The position numbers and the translations under genes are program-made. Under the pieces are notes generated by a model. The model had not been told where the DNA came from. It was given only the letters and a program-made list of their open reading frames with translations, and searched no databases. Source: Marasmius tenuissimus (Eukaryota > Basidiomycota > Agaricomycetes > Agaricales > Marasmiaceae). From it: 64,000 bases of DNA. This document shows, one piece after another, positions 23,371-35,389 of the stretch (positions within the stretch are counted from its first letter, which is position 1; every line of letters starts with the position of its first letter). The DNA is taken from positions 3,782,001-3,846,000 of the forward strand of contig JAQOTA010000052.1 of the NCBI GenBank assembly GCA_029532415.1, written 5' to 3'.

Positions 23371-25212
23371 TCGTAGATGACGGTGGATGTAGAGCTTCGA
23401 TAGGTCCATCTGAGGTTTTCGAGTTTGGCTGTTCTCTCTTCCTCATCGCACTGCGGTTTTTCTTACCTATTCCTTTTCACATCAATGCACCACTTACACA
23501 TACTTCTTAATGAATATTCATTTGTGATTGAGCGCTCTGTCACCCGCCTATATCTCTATACCACACCTATATTACAGCATTTACATCTGGATATTTCAAC
23601 ATATTTCAACATACTAGACTGTATAGCGTCGACCTTTGTCCTCTCTTTGGGGTTCGGACTCCGAAGGTTATGGGTCAAAAAAGTCATGTGACCGGGCTGC
23701 CCGTTGAACGTTGACTTCGTAACTCCATGTCCCGATTAAAATTCGCAATCCCTCACCAGTCTCTCAACACGTACTTACCACAAGATTCAGCCTGGGCTTC
23801 TGACTCGCTAGATCTCCTTCTTTGGTTTAGGATCTCCACTGTGTTGCCCTCAAGACAAAATCTCGGAGCTCTCGTATGCAACTCGTATGGAATTGAGACA
23901 AGTCCTTTCTTCCCCACTGCTTCTGACGCACAATCTTCAAATATTGTGGGCTTCACTTTTGCGCATGAATGTCCCCCGCATTTAACGTGAAATATGGCCC
24001 ATCTGGTCTTCAGCCCTCATAAGCACCTGTTCAAGGATAGTTAAGTCCTTGGCCGTCGTGTGTACTTTGTACTCTTCAGTCTTTTTTCGCCGTTCTGCAC
24101 CCGGACATCTGGGGCGCGCGAAAGCAGACCCGCGGTATAGGTTCAAATCGGCGCCTGACTCAGCTCTACTTGGCACAGATACTGCGGAGCTTGGACTGGA
24201 ATCCAATGGAGTGGATCGTGTCGTACACTATTGGTTGCCATGCTCAACTCTGTTCACCGAAACGACCGAACGGGTGGTGAAGGCAGGAGAGACTTCAGCC
24301 TTTCGTTTCTTGCCACCCTCGAATACCAGCCAAAGCTCTCGCAGGGGCTCCTAGATCATTTGATCTAGGTCGACATTCGTCTGCTTTCTGTCTCGAGCAT
24401 GTGCGAGGTGCGTTTTGGATCTCTCTCAGTCGATACCGCTGTTTACAACTCCTGATACCAAATTCTTGGACAAGCTGCTGAAGGCATGTGTTAAGCTTGC
24501 GCAGGACATCGGAAATATGGAATGGTCAGCCACAGAGTTAGAAAGGTGAACTGAGGACTCTAGTCCAAGTTACCCACTCCTTCGCGGTGTAGACCTCAGT
24601 TGGTATCACCTGGTAACGATGACGATAGGGTGTTGGCTCGTCACAGAATGCGTTCAGGATGCAACTGACGGGTATTCATTACCAGAATCGACCAGCATAG
24701 AAATGGCACCCCGAATAGTCTTGCCTCGGGCTGCATCAGTCGGGTATACTACGATTGGGAGCAGCTGCGAGAAGACCGATGACTCGGGAAAGTTGGACGC
24801 CATGACAGGTCTGTATCCTTGTGATTTTCCTGGGCGCGGGTGCAGTTCTTGACCATTGTTTCCTCTACCTGGACACAACACCTGTCATGCCGGGGCCATT
24901 CCCACCCGCCGTATGGAAAATAAATCGTGCTGCCAGCCGTGATATGAATGATCGGGTGCAATCTGGGTCGTGACGTGAGTGGTTGGCGGTTAACTCTTCA
25001 TACAACGGGTGCCTAGGAGGCTGAAGTGGTTGAATGGAATTGGACTTTCGCCTCCATGAGAACCGTCGTAGCGAGGTACGATCATATGAAGTATTCACGA
25101 GACGCCCCAACCATATCGCTTCCCACATCTCATGATGACCTAGCACTCTCATTGGCCCGTCATCTTTGTCCACAATTCGAATGTCCGGTAACCCATAACC
25201 AAATCCTTGAGG
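23371..25212. other. Intergenic, no supported gene
   Basis: Several short open frames on both strands lack recognisable domains. The minus-strand frame 23982-24206 ends in a helix-like KDLTILEQVLMRAEDQ segment, but no gene structure could be built. The only structure seen is a short hairpin at 24350-24369. Confidence 0.45.
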
Positions 25213-25220
25213 TATATAAG
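25213..25220 (+). promoter_or_regulatory. TATA box of the cutinase gene
   Basis: TATATAAG about 75 bp upstream of the cutinase ATG at 25291. Confidence 0.55.
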
Positions 25221-25290
25221 GAGTCACTGAACAAATAATCTCTCAAGGTGCTCCCAGGTGCTCTAATACCTTCCAGTTCTAACCATCTAA

Positions 25291-26165
25291 ATGGCCCCCG
25301 CATTCCGTCTCGTTGTTGCAGCATTGACTTTTGCCACTGCCGTCTTCGCGGCTCCTCTGGAGGAGCGCCAGACCGGCTGTGCTGATGTTATGGTAGAGAA
25401 CTCTGTCTCCCACCATGCCACATTCATACTGACTCTGTTAAAGGTATTTTTCGCTCGTGGCACAACCGAGACAGCCCCCATCGGCCTCCGCGGAGGCGTC
25501 GGGTCTACTCTTCGAAGCAACATCGATTCTCGCCTTGACGGCCGCTCTTTGTCTTTCCAGGGGGTTGACTACCCTGCCGATATCCCTGGGTTCCTCGCTG
25601 GCGGTGACCCCGCAGGCTCTCGTACTATGGCGGCCGACGTGCGTATCGCGACTCTGGTCCTTTCTTCTGCCTAACATTACACTCCATTTAGATTACCGCC
25701 GCCGCAAACTCCTGCCCCAATGTGAGTGATATTCCTTGTGCCTCTGTCTCAGGTACTAAAAGTTACTTCGTAGGCGAAGATCGTTTCCGTTGGGTACAGC
25801 CAGGGTGCACAGCTTGTCCACAACTCCGCAAAGATGCTCACAAGCGCCGTCACCAGCCGCGTCAACGCTGTTGTGACCTTCGTGAGTTAAAATTTTCATC
25901 TTGGTTATTCGATTAAGCTGAGACAACATTTCCTAGGGTGACCCATTCCAGAACGAACCTGTCGGCAATATTCCCTCGAGCAACGTTCAGGTCGTCTGCC
26001 ATACCGGCGACAACATCTGTGAAGGAGGTAACCGAGTCCTTGCCCCACACCTGTATGTATATTGATATTACCTATGATGATCCCGCCACTGATAGAATTA
26101 TATCACACAGTACTTACCAGCGAGACGTACCGTCTGCCGCTGAGTTCATAGTCAGCAAGGTTTAA
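25291..26165 (+). CDS. Secreted cutinase (carbohydrate esterase family 5)
   Basis: Serine esterase that hydrolyses cutin or other polyesters outside the cell. Six exons: 25291-25392, 25444-25638, 25692-25721, 25774-25881, 25937-26052 and 26111-26165, giving 201 aa, the usual length. Residues 1-18 or so are a signal peptide ending near FAAPLEERQ. The catalytic triad is visible: Ser118 in GYSQG, Asp170 in TGDNIC, and His183 in PHLTY. Four cysteines (C30, C107, C166, C173) fit the two disulfides of the family. The RGTTETAPIG segment matches the oxyanion-side motif. All five introns are GT-AG and phases join exactly. No frame break or missing residue is seen, so the gene looks functional. Whether it serves plant attack or saprotrophy cannot be told. 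Confidence 0.93.
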
Positions 26166-26683
26166 GCCCGGAATCTATGAAGAAGCAATATGGAAAGCTG
26201 ATCGTTGAAGGGAGAGTTTGCGCAATCTTACCAGTTGTACTATTTTTGCTCGTCGAAACTGTCAAAGAATTGTCCGCCCATTTTGAGAGTATCCAACTTA
26301 CCACCGGCTCGTAGCGCATCGCTTCATTCCTCCGCCCAATGAGGATAGCACTCTAATCCAGGACTACGTCTAGTCCGAAACCTTCTTCCACCGGAGACAG
26401 ATACACAGCCGACTGCTCGTCTGTGGTGAAGCGGGAAATCGGAGCAAGCTACAGGCCTGGTTGTCATCACCGTCGCTTTCCTGTGAGTTATCGGGGGCGT
26501 GGGACGGGTATATTGCGCGCTTTTCGTGTTGGCCTGGGGCGGCTTTTGTGACTCCGAGATACAAACCTTATTCTGTTTGGGTGTAGGGAGCGCAAAGCAT
26601 TGTTCAATTCTGAATTGAACTATCTATAACTACATACAGGTCAGACAGGAACAAGGTCTGGAGGTGAACATTGAACAAAAGTA
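26166..26683. other. 3' flank of the cutinase gene, no gene
   Basis: About 500 bp without a supported coding region. The minus-strand open frame 26370-26564 has no recognisable family. Confidence 0.5.
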
Positions 26684-26942
26684 CTGACCTATTTCACTCA
26701 ATTCGTATGGTGTGTGACCATTTTCGAAATAAAACTTTTCGCCAGAAAATCCGATAAATCGAGAAAAATGATTGGCGGAGTTTTTGAAAATGGGTGTGAC
26801 CTGAGAAGGTACGAGTCTTGAGGGTGTTGTCCATCAATTCTCATAAGAGTTGAGCCCGAGGTCACTAATGTAAATCCCTGTCCCCGGTTTCCGAGGCGGG
26901 TTTTTCAGCCGATCAAATTTTAATTTGAGTGAAATAGGTCAG
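26684..26942. mobile_element. Small inverted-repeat transposon (MITE), 259 bp
   Basis: Perfect terminal inverted repeats CTGACCTATTTCACTCAA (26684-26701 and reverse complement at 26925-26942), flanked by TA on both sides (26682-26683 and 26943-26944). Because GTAC is palindromic, a 2-bp TA or a 4-bp GTAC target duplication cannot be told apart. The TA reading would fit Tc1/mariner-type MITEs. The interior is non-coding. No other copy is in the window. Confidence 0.7.
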
Positions 26943-27458
26943 TACTCGGAAAGCCAAGCTGGGGGTGATATGATGTTGGCCTGGGGAAGAGGGCGGACAT
27001 CCAGTCATGGATAGTAGGCTGGCTATGCATAAGTATCTCTCTATATTGTTGTCATACGTAGCTTATGTGTTAGTTCAGTGCGAACTTGTTGAACACTGGT
27101 ACCGTTAGGTATTTCTTCCCACATTTATCATCGTCCTTCAACGTATAATAGTCTCTCATTTTTTTCGCATGTCGTGTACCGTCCTCCTTACCACTGATAT
27201 CGAGAGGTCTCTATTATCCCCTTGTACAAAGGCCGCTATATCCTCGGGCCAGATGAGGGTGAAATGCACGTTGTTGGCCTTCCAAGGTTCTGATTTGCGA
27301 GACTAGGAGTTTGGACAAGAACAACTTGCGCAGAAGAAGGAACTAAACGTTACAACGTGTGAAATAAAACGCACACTCGAATACATGTCACTATCGACGT
27401 CAAATTTCGCTACAGCAAGACCGCCATAACCGACTTTGCACCGACTCATGATTACGCA
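26943..27458. other. Intergenic, nothing recognised
   Basis: AT-rich spacer between the MITE and the 3' end of DUF6534 copy 3. No open frame of note. Confidence 0.5.
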
Positions 27459-29777
27459 TCACTGTTCTGCTGGAACCTTGGGAAGCTGTCGAATAAGCTA
27501 GCAACAAGTCAGAACACGAAAATACATGAGGTACACGATGTACACACCTGAGGATGAATATCCCCCACATTTGAACGTTTCCTTGGACCGTCGATTTCTC
27601 GTTCCTTTCCCTGTTCGATGGGGTTTCTATTAACACGTTGTCAAGGTAGATCTAAACATACCTTTGAAGGTACCGGCCCGGAAGAAGACGTGCTGACGCC
27701 TTCGTTCAATCGGTTTGGCAAGAGGGGAGGTGGACGACTGGAACTCTCGTTGTTTTCAGGCGGAGAAATCACTCCCGATTCGTCTTGATACGGCCTCCAT
27801 TCCATACGGATGTTCATTGTGCCGTCCCCTCGCCTGCTTGTAGGATCGCCTGACATACCAGTTGCCCTCTCAGAGCGCATCGAGTCGACGGGATGTAGAT
27901 CTAGCACCGGAGCTGGGCGTCGAATATCATGAATATAGTGTAGAAAGGAGTAATCCCCAGCAGGGTTCCGAGGTGTGACAAGGAGGAAGGGGTCAATAGC
28001 ACTGTCTCTACGATATTCTTTGGCGGCCTCTGGATCTTCTCGAATCCTCGAGCTCGCTATGGCACGAATGTTGAGCCTGTGGGATATAGCGAAGTTAGTA
28101 CGCCTTTAAAGTCCTGAGAGGGCTGACACACGTAGCGACTATAAGAACAAAACTTCAACTTCCATTCAGTCAATTCATGGCAGAGACGTACTCGCGGTCA
28201 TATAATGCAGAGCGGCATGAGCTTGATTCAACGGTATCCTGATTGATCGCGCTCCTGAATCTCTGATTGTCTGTTGTGATGAAACTAGTGCAGCTTACCA
28301 CCAAATTTGATCTGGTCTGGCCAGGTACAAAATCACGAACACCAGGTGACTGGATGTCAAAAGAGTGCCGCGAATGGTCACGGTGAAGCTTAGCCGTTGA
28401 AAGACAGGCTGAGGTGTGCTTGAAATGAGCGTTAAAAGACGAGACCGGGTACCGGCACAGGCAGAATGACAGGCAAGTGATTTTCTTACTTGGAGGCTTC
28501 ATCCATATGTGCTTTGAAGGAATACCACAGACAAAACGTGATCAGAGCTTGAGATGTGGCCGCCATAGAATTGTTGAGGGGGATGTTAATCTAGGAATAT
28601 CGTTAGCAAAAAGAGGACGTGAACACGGCGTAGGAACCTTCGGAGTGCGGGTATATTTACCTTGTACTTCGCGTTGTGAAGAGTAAAAACAAGAGGGTCT
28701 AATAGGATTTGGTCAAGCAGTACTGCAAGGTCATGAGACTCCCGTAATATGCAGAGAGTTCCATCCAGTCTACTCACCCGCTCCGCTGACTGAAAAACAA
28801 AATGCGATGAGGATCGGAATTGTAAGGAAACACGATACGCGAACCTAATGTTGCAACTGTGGCCAATACCTGTCAGAGTGAATTCATTTTCCCGTCAGCC
28901 CAGAGCAAAAGAATATTGTCATGTATACCCACAATCAAGCCAATAAGTGACCAGTGAACCCTCTGTACTGTGGATGAAGCGCCATCAGAGATGTGTCAAA
29001 ACTAGCCAATTAACGGAACTCACAGCGCCGTATTCTCGATGCGAAACAAAGATCCGAACTGTAAAATGTCAGATGGTCGGATGCGGATTGTTATGCGTAG
29101 AGATTTACTCACATGAAGGTAACAATATAGTTCAACAGAATCAATGTCGACACACTCCTAGTGGCAGTTTCAGATCCGTATGAATCTCATAGGCAGCCAG
29201 GCCAGAGCACCAACCCGTTGATACTCGTCATGGCGAGATAGTTTCCGAAGTTCTCGAGCTAAAGGGGGGGTTTGTGTCATGCGAAGCTGAATGCACTCAA
29301 CAACCTACCAGGTAGAAACGGATGATCTGTCCATTCAGAACAGTGGTTGCAGTGACTAGACAGCTGGGTGGACTATGAAAAGAGACAGGATAGCTATGAG
29401 ATCTAGTTACTTACAACAGAAGAGCGACCTAGTAATAAACGAGTCTGATATGAGTGACAGGAATCATATTATGACCTTCTAAGTGATCATTCACCATGGC
29501 CTGAAGCACTCTTGTATCGTCGTTGAGCTTGATATAAGTCCACGTTTGGGCCACGCACACCCCGAAGCAGCTGTAAGTATAACCAGATGGCCAACGACTC
29601 TTCATTACATAGCGAAACAAAGGGTGGATGTACCATGGCTCACCCTATTCCCATCAAGCAGCCTTCAGACTGAACGAGTTAGAGCGTCCACAAGTCGAAA
29701 CAAAGGAACTACAGACCGTATAGTAGAGGATCAGCATATTCGATAAAATACACTCGAAGTGGCGATGAAATATCCAT
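27459..29777 (-). CDS. DUF6534-type seven-helix membrane protein, copy 3
   Basis: Inverted paralog of the genes at 5904 and 9679 with the same intron positions. It starts MDISSPLRVYFIEYADPLLY and continues CLMGIG, CFGVCVAQTWTYIK, VLNGQIIRFYL, DLCFASRIRR and SQALITFCLWYSFKAHMDEA. The DUF6534 end reads LNIRAI, followed by a hydrophilic tail and a last exon LPKVPAEQ that is identical to copy 1; TGA is at 27459-27461. The exon 16 junction that is ambiguous in copy 1 is clean here (donor GTACTAAC, phase 2), so this copy is the best guide to the ancestral structure. About 425 aa in 19 exons. No stop or frameshift was found. Function unknown; topology suggests a plasma-membrane receptor or sensor. 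Confidence 0.77.
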
Positions 29778-29906
29778 GTCGAGAAAGTGGAGTCAGCGGC
29801 GAGGTGAAAGTGGATATGGGAGAAGATATGTAGCCTGGTACGTCTGACTGGACTGGTCGGAGAGGGCCCGTATGGGATAGCGACAGTCTTGAACAAGGTT
29901 TACTAT

Positions 29907-29915
29907 TATATAGGC
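29907..29915 (-). promoter_or_regulatory. TATA box of DUF6534 gene 3
   Basis: GCCTATATA on the minus strand, about 130 bp upstream of the ATG at 29777, in the same setting as in the other two copies. Confidence 0.6.
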
Positions 29916-30649
29916 CTAGAGTTATCAGACCTATCAGGTGAGATCTTCATCTGCATCCCACATAGTGATACATCATGCGGGCGCTATCAATCGCTGATAT
30001 TAATTCTGAGAAGTGGCGTTTAGGAGGTACTTACCCCCAGAGCGTCTAGAGGTGCCAATGATTGGCAGTGTCGAACTGATTTTACAACCAACCGCGCTCA
30101 ACACGGGCCGAGCCGTGCTCTGTGTGCCCAAGATCAATAATCCAGAGGTTCGCAGATGACGAAGGCTCGATGAACATTGAAGGTTATACTCGTATATTCG
30201 CTGTTCCTCGTCTTTATAAACATAGAATATCAATCGTGTGGATCCACAGACGATGAACACAGAGCTATCCAGTAATTGGGTAAGTGTCAATTGGAGGGCC
30301 TAGAATTATTTCCGGTTCCATTCATCAGGAGTTTCGGACTTTGATGGTCATGGATGGTTGCAGGTGGTACCACCCCAAACCATCAAAGAAAATCCGGGAA
30401 TTGGCAATTGGCAACCTAAGTCAATTTTCCCGACAATCCAATTTTCTGGAGCTCTGTCAAACCACACTTCCACCGGGCTTTTTATACAAACACCTCCAGT
30501 TAGATCCTAAACTTACCTTTTCAAGCTTGCAAGCTCATTTTCTTGCCCTGTGCCGCACGACGCCAACAACATTGCCTTTTTTGCCGGACCATCAGAAATC
30601 CGGCAATCAAAGTCAGAAAATGCTGATGTTCGATGATGCTCCAATGGCC
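29916..30649. other. Intergenic, nothing supported
   Basis: Open frames 30000-30290 (minus) and 30284-30667 (plus) show no recognisable domain. No repeat partner was found for this stretch. Confidence 0.45.
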
Positions 30650-31630
30650 TCATGTCTCCGTGTATAGCTTCTCCCCCTCCCCTCATCTCTCATCTCATCT
30701 CTACGACCACGGTCTCATCAGATCCTCGCGAGGTCTCTGTCTCAATATGTCCTAGAACTCTGGCAACTATCCCCAAGAAACGGACGTATGAATATATACC
30801 CAAGCCCTTCCTTGAGTATAAGGCTCAGGAATCGAGTCAGAGGTCACGAGCGACAACAAGCCCGATTTCTCATGGTTTATGCCGGCCCTTCGAGAACATA
30901 CCGACGATATTTTGCTAGTGGTCGGCAAGATATAGATACCCTCTCCGATTCTGTGTTCGAAGTCTTTCGCACCACACAGGCGTTTATGGTGTGGCGAGGC
31001 GAGGCCCGAAGACTTCGACGATGCGGGAAGATAAAGGTTCGGGGGAGATTATATCCATCATTGATCATTACTACGGCCCCCTTTACCGTTGTTTGGGTTT
31101 CGTTCGTTTGCCTAACTGTAGGGATTGCGTAGCGTATTGTTGACCTACGAAAGCGACTCGCACTCTCTTACGCTTGACTCGTCGTCATTTCCCCCGTACT
31201 TACTCTTACCTTCAGTGTCCAGCGTTCCAAAATCCAAACTACGTAGATTCACGGAGGCGGACTAAAGCACGTACATTTCTCTCCTTTTTCTCGCTTCTAC
31301 TTAGAGTGATCCTCGTTCATGAATACGAAGTCGAATGGCAATTCTATTCCTTGGATAAATAATCTCTATTCATTGGAATCACTGAATTCTTCCGCTCTTT
31401 GGCGCGTCCTCCGTCAAGTTATTTCTCCTGTCGTGACTAAGGAGGATACCGCGAATGTTGGCTTCATAAACGAGCAGCTCTCAATGATCTCCGAGTACCC
31501 CAGTCCAACGTGAAGCCCGCTGTCCCTACGAGAACCTGGACTATCCACAGAAAGTCGTGTGACAAAGTATCATTAAAGAAAGTAAGTAAACCGATATATA
31601 CCACTAAATCCACGAGGCGGAAAAAAGACT
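30650..31630. repeat. Dispersed repeat R3, copy B
   Basis: Same-orientation copy of 18000-19175 without the 299-bp CACTA-like element, so it shows the empty site at about 31555-31570. The open frame 30788-31132 spans the most conserved block but is not preserved in copy A. No gene is called. Confidence 0.7.
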
Positions 31631-31700
31631 AACTGCGCGCGCTCTCCACCACAAGATTTCACTCTATACGCCCCTCCCTATCCTATCCCAATGAAACCTT

Positions 31701-33814
31701 TTACGCCTCGATATGCTCAAAATCCGGGTTCATCTTCGCCCTCTGACCCTCAATAAACTTCCTATCTTCGAGCGGAATACCCTGCTCGAACCTCTCAAAC
31801 ACCCGCGTAGCCTCAACAAACTCTTGCTCGACAATGTTCCGGACTTTACGGTTTCGAGGGGCAATAGAAATGGACTGGAGTTGAGTGGATGTGAGCTTGG
31901 GTGACGGTGCTTGGGTGGATTTCTGACAAGAAACAAGGTCAGAAGCCGACACATGTGACGGGAATAGGTATGAAGAGCGTACGGAGTAGTCATAAGTGTG
32001 CATATCCAAGAACTGGATTTGTCCCTCCGAGTCCTTGGGAAGCGTGAAGTTGAAAGCCCAGATGAGGTTCGTCGCGTTGAGGGTCTATCCCAACCAATAC
32101 TATCAGTCACTAGAAGACGGAAAACGAGAAAGCTGAGCACACGTACAGCAAGATCACTGCTCAAGTCAGCCCAAGCCTGGTCACCAGCACCGAACATGAC
32201 GTTGGCGCCAGTAGCACTTTGACGGAAAGCGTTGTCGTCGACACCTTGCTTAGTTCCGAACTCAGATTGGAGGAAACGCTCGGGCTTGAAGGATTCGGCG
32301 TCATCGAAGTATTCGGGGTCATGGGTCATGCCGTCTGGAGGGTAAAAGAGAGATTCAAGATGGAAGAAGGGAGGCGTTGATAGCGGAAGAAACGTACAGA
32401 TGTTGGGGACAACAGTAGATCCTTTTGGAAGGGCATAGCCACGGTACTGAGAGGTATCGTTCAGTAACCAGAGATTCTACCGAGCAGAAAGGATAACGTA
32501 CAAATTCACCATCAACAGCGGTTCGAAGGGATGCACCAACAGGAACAGAGGGTCGGAATCGGAACGTCTGACAAGTTGAAAGATCGTTAGGATAAGCCTT
32601 TTCGGTATGACATGGTGAGTGCGAACCTCTTTCACGATGGCCTTGACGAATGGTAGGCTAGCAATATCATCAGATTGAGGAGCCCTCTGGTAACCGATGT
32701 TCCTCTCGATTTCGTTCTGGGCCTTGCGCTGAACGTCAGGGTTGCTGGCAAGAGCCAAGATGAGGTTCTGGAGGAAGACAGAGAGGGTGGGGGAACCAGA
32801 TTCGAGGAGCGAGCCAAGGAAAGACCTGTACAATATCATCATTTGAATCCACGAAGGTTCGGAAGACGACAATAATAGGGATACTCACGGAACAAGATCC
32901 CTCGTAATACCACTATCCTTCCTCCTCAGAACCTCCTCAGCAAACGAGCCAGTCCAGCCCTGCTTGTTGCTGGCACGCTTGGCACCAGACGCGACGAGGT
33001 GGTTGTAGAACTTGTTACGTTTCTTGGCGAGTTCGGTTTCCTTTTCATGGGAGGGAGGGGAGGAAGCGAGATGTGCATTGAGACGATTGATTTCGTGGAA
33101 CTCGTCGGATTCAGTAGACTCGAAACGGGGGAGGCGGCGACCGAAGAACATGGATGCAAGGGTGGAGGTAGATGCGCGGTTGATGTGGTTGACAAATTCC
33201 TATTCATCGACGGACCTGGTAAGCGATCATTCCAACGCGGAGACTATGCAGCGTACCTGGGGGCTGTCAATCATTTCTTGGAGGAGTTGGAAGCCTTCAG
33301 CCTGCTGAACGGCACGGTGATCCATGATATTTGATGAGCTGAGGAGAGCCTCTGCAGTTTCGCGATGGAGTTTCCAATCTTCCGCTGTAAGATGATTAAG
33401 AGTGCTAGTGAGTACTGGGTGATGGTGATATATGTTAGGAAGACCCACGTGAAGCCTCAACGAAAGATTCAGAACGTTTATTGATGAGTTCGTTGGCGGA
33501 GTCGATGTTGTTCAAGACGATCGTTGTATGTTCGCCGTGCTTGAGGGAGAAAATGTGGCCATACATTCGGGCCCACCATGTGTACCTATCGAGATCGTTA
33601 GGAAAACTGCACGAAGAACAACAACGCTTCTGACTCACTTCAAGTGAACAGCATCTCCACTAGCAATATCAGAGTTACCAACAACAGGTCGGGTTTCCGG
33701 GCCAGGAGGAAGGTTGGGTGCGCGAGCTCCTGATCTCAAGACCTTCTGAACGAAGAGAAAGGTGCTCATGAAAAGGAATGTGTGGAAGAACAGTTCTCCT
33801 TGATGCATAGCCAT
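31701..33814 (-). CDS. Cytochrome P450-like protein lacking the heme cysteine
   Basis: Ten exons: 33814-33639, 33585-33449, 33384-33257, 33199-32889, 32825-32627, 32567-32502, 32446-32398, 32334-32147, 32084-31983 and 31922-31701. They give 525 aa with every junction in phase. P450 landmarks are an N-terminal hydrophobic anchor (residues 8-26), PPGP (36-39), an I-helix-like ESGSPT (259-264), ExxR as E317-T-F-R320, and PERF (373-376). The heme loop, however, reads FGAGDQAWAD (403-412): Trp410 occupies the invariant Cys position, and the usual Arg and Gly are also gone. The segment before WKLHRE is about 25 residues shorter than usual. The C-terminus (residues about 450-525) is not a normal P450 end. 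A monooxygenase needs the thiolate ligand, so this is probably a pseudoenzyme. No stop or frameshift is present. Confidence 0.85.
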
Positions 33815-35389
33815 GGTGGGGTTCCGAGGCTGGTAAGTTTTGGGGGGAAACGACGGCGGGGAGCGTCGAGGTAATAAAGGATAATTCTGAATCGACTCCG
33901 AGTCCTCGTGCGGGCAAGATTCGGCCTATCTGGATATCAGTGCTGTCGAACGAGACTAACGTTTTACTAGGTTCCAACTTACCTCAGGTAATTTCGACGG
34001 TTGTGCTGTCAAAAAAACCAGTCGCAAGATCGCCTTGAGGGTAGAAACCAGCTTTGACGAGGGCAATAATGTCGCTTCGAATATGAGAGAGGTCCTTTTT
34101 GTGTGTTAAGATTGAGGATCACTTGCTGCTTCATCGTGTTGAAGAACGAACATCGGGGTTCGAGGAAGAGTTTGATAGATGGCCCGTGCGTCATTGATGG
34201 AATGATTCTCGGACGTCTCACGCTCGTCGAAGTGATCCGGCCGGCCGACATAACTAGCTTGACCTAAATATTCATTCCTACTCAGGCTGCAGCTGAAACT
34301 ACTTCCAGACCTCGATTCAGGTAGAATCCTCCTCATAGCACAGAATTGAACACTTTCTGCACAGTACATTCTCCCCCGCATGTTCTGATCAAGGCTTCAA
34401 CGATACAAAGGTAAAGCCTGGTCTAGATCGCGAAGTATACCGAGTTCATGGAATGATTGGGATGAATTGCGCACGAGAGAAACAGACATCAAATTGATTA
34501 TCCCAGGCTACGTTAGATCGACCGACGAATACAACAAAAAGGCGTCTCGTAAACATTATCATCTCCTACCTCGATTGCCTAGCGACGATGACCAACGGGC
34601 CACTAGTAGCCCAACAATCCCGGATGCCTCTAAAATACTAGGTCCATCGAATCTGAAGAAACATTGTCCAGCGCAGTCCTGTTGTCGATTCAAAGCTCCT
34701 CTGTATGACATACGACACAGAGAACTTGCCTCCGGTCATTATCACCTACTTGTTGCTCTCCAGAAGCCACTTTAGGGCCGAGAATGGCCTGGTCCAAGTC
34801 ATTAGGCACAGCACCGTACTTCTTGGGAAAACATAACGAGCCTGACCTACCTGAAGTTCTCCCCGTATATTACTACGAGGAATTAGAAACGCCGGGAGTT
34901 CGGAGCGCTACTCCGGCTTTAAGCTTGCGACAATTCAAATCCCTATACAATCCGCTCCCGCTATCGAACACTCTATCTTCAAGATTCTCTCTGGGCTCGG
35001 ACTTGTATTGCATCGGCAGCCGTCGCACAGATCCTCAGTCATTAGGGCTGATTAACATCACGATGACATTAAGTTGGAGGTGTAAGCTTCCCGTAAGGTT
35101 TAGATTCCAAATAGTAACTCCACTACGACCAGGAGTGGCATGAATGATTGCACAAAGTCAAGGAGAATTCAACCGGGGTCCCTCAGTCGGGAAACGAGCG
35201 TTTCATATGATACTGTATCTTCGCCGGGGAGGTCCAGGTCGAGGGGAACTAAGGTTACGATCTAGAACTATTTGTCTTCCTACCGAGCCCCCAATCTGGC
35301 CGGGACAGTGTGTGCGAGGGGTAAGAGTGGACGTGAGCGGCGGCGGTCCATAGTTCCTGTGAATCCGAGTCGTATTGGACCTTTTCGCT
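33815..35389. other. Intergenic, no supported gene
   Basis: Upstream region of the P450-like gene followed by short open frames on both strands (34106-34381 minus, 34467-34775 and 34784-35143 plus) without recognisable domains. Confidence 0.4.
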
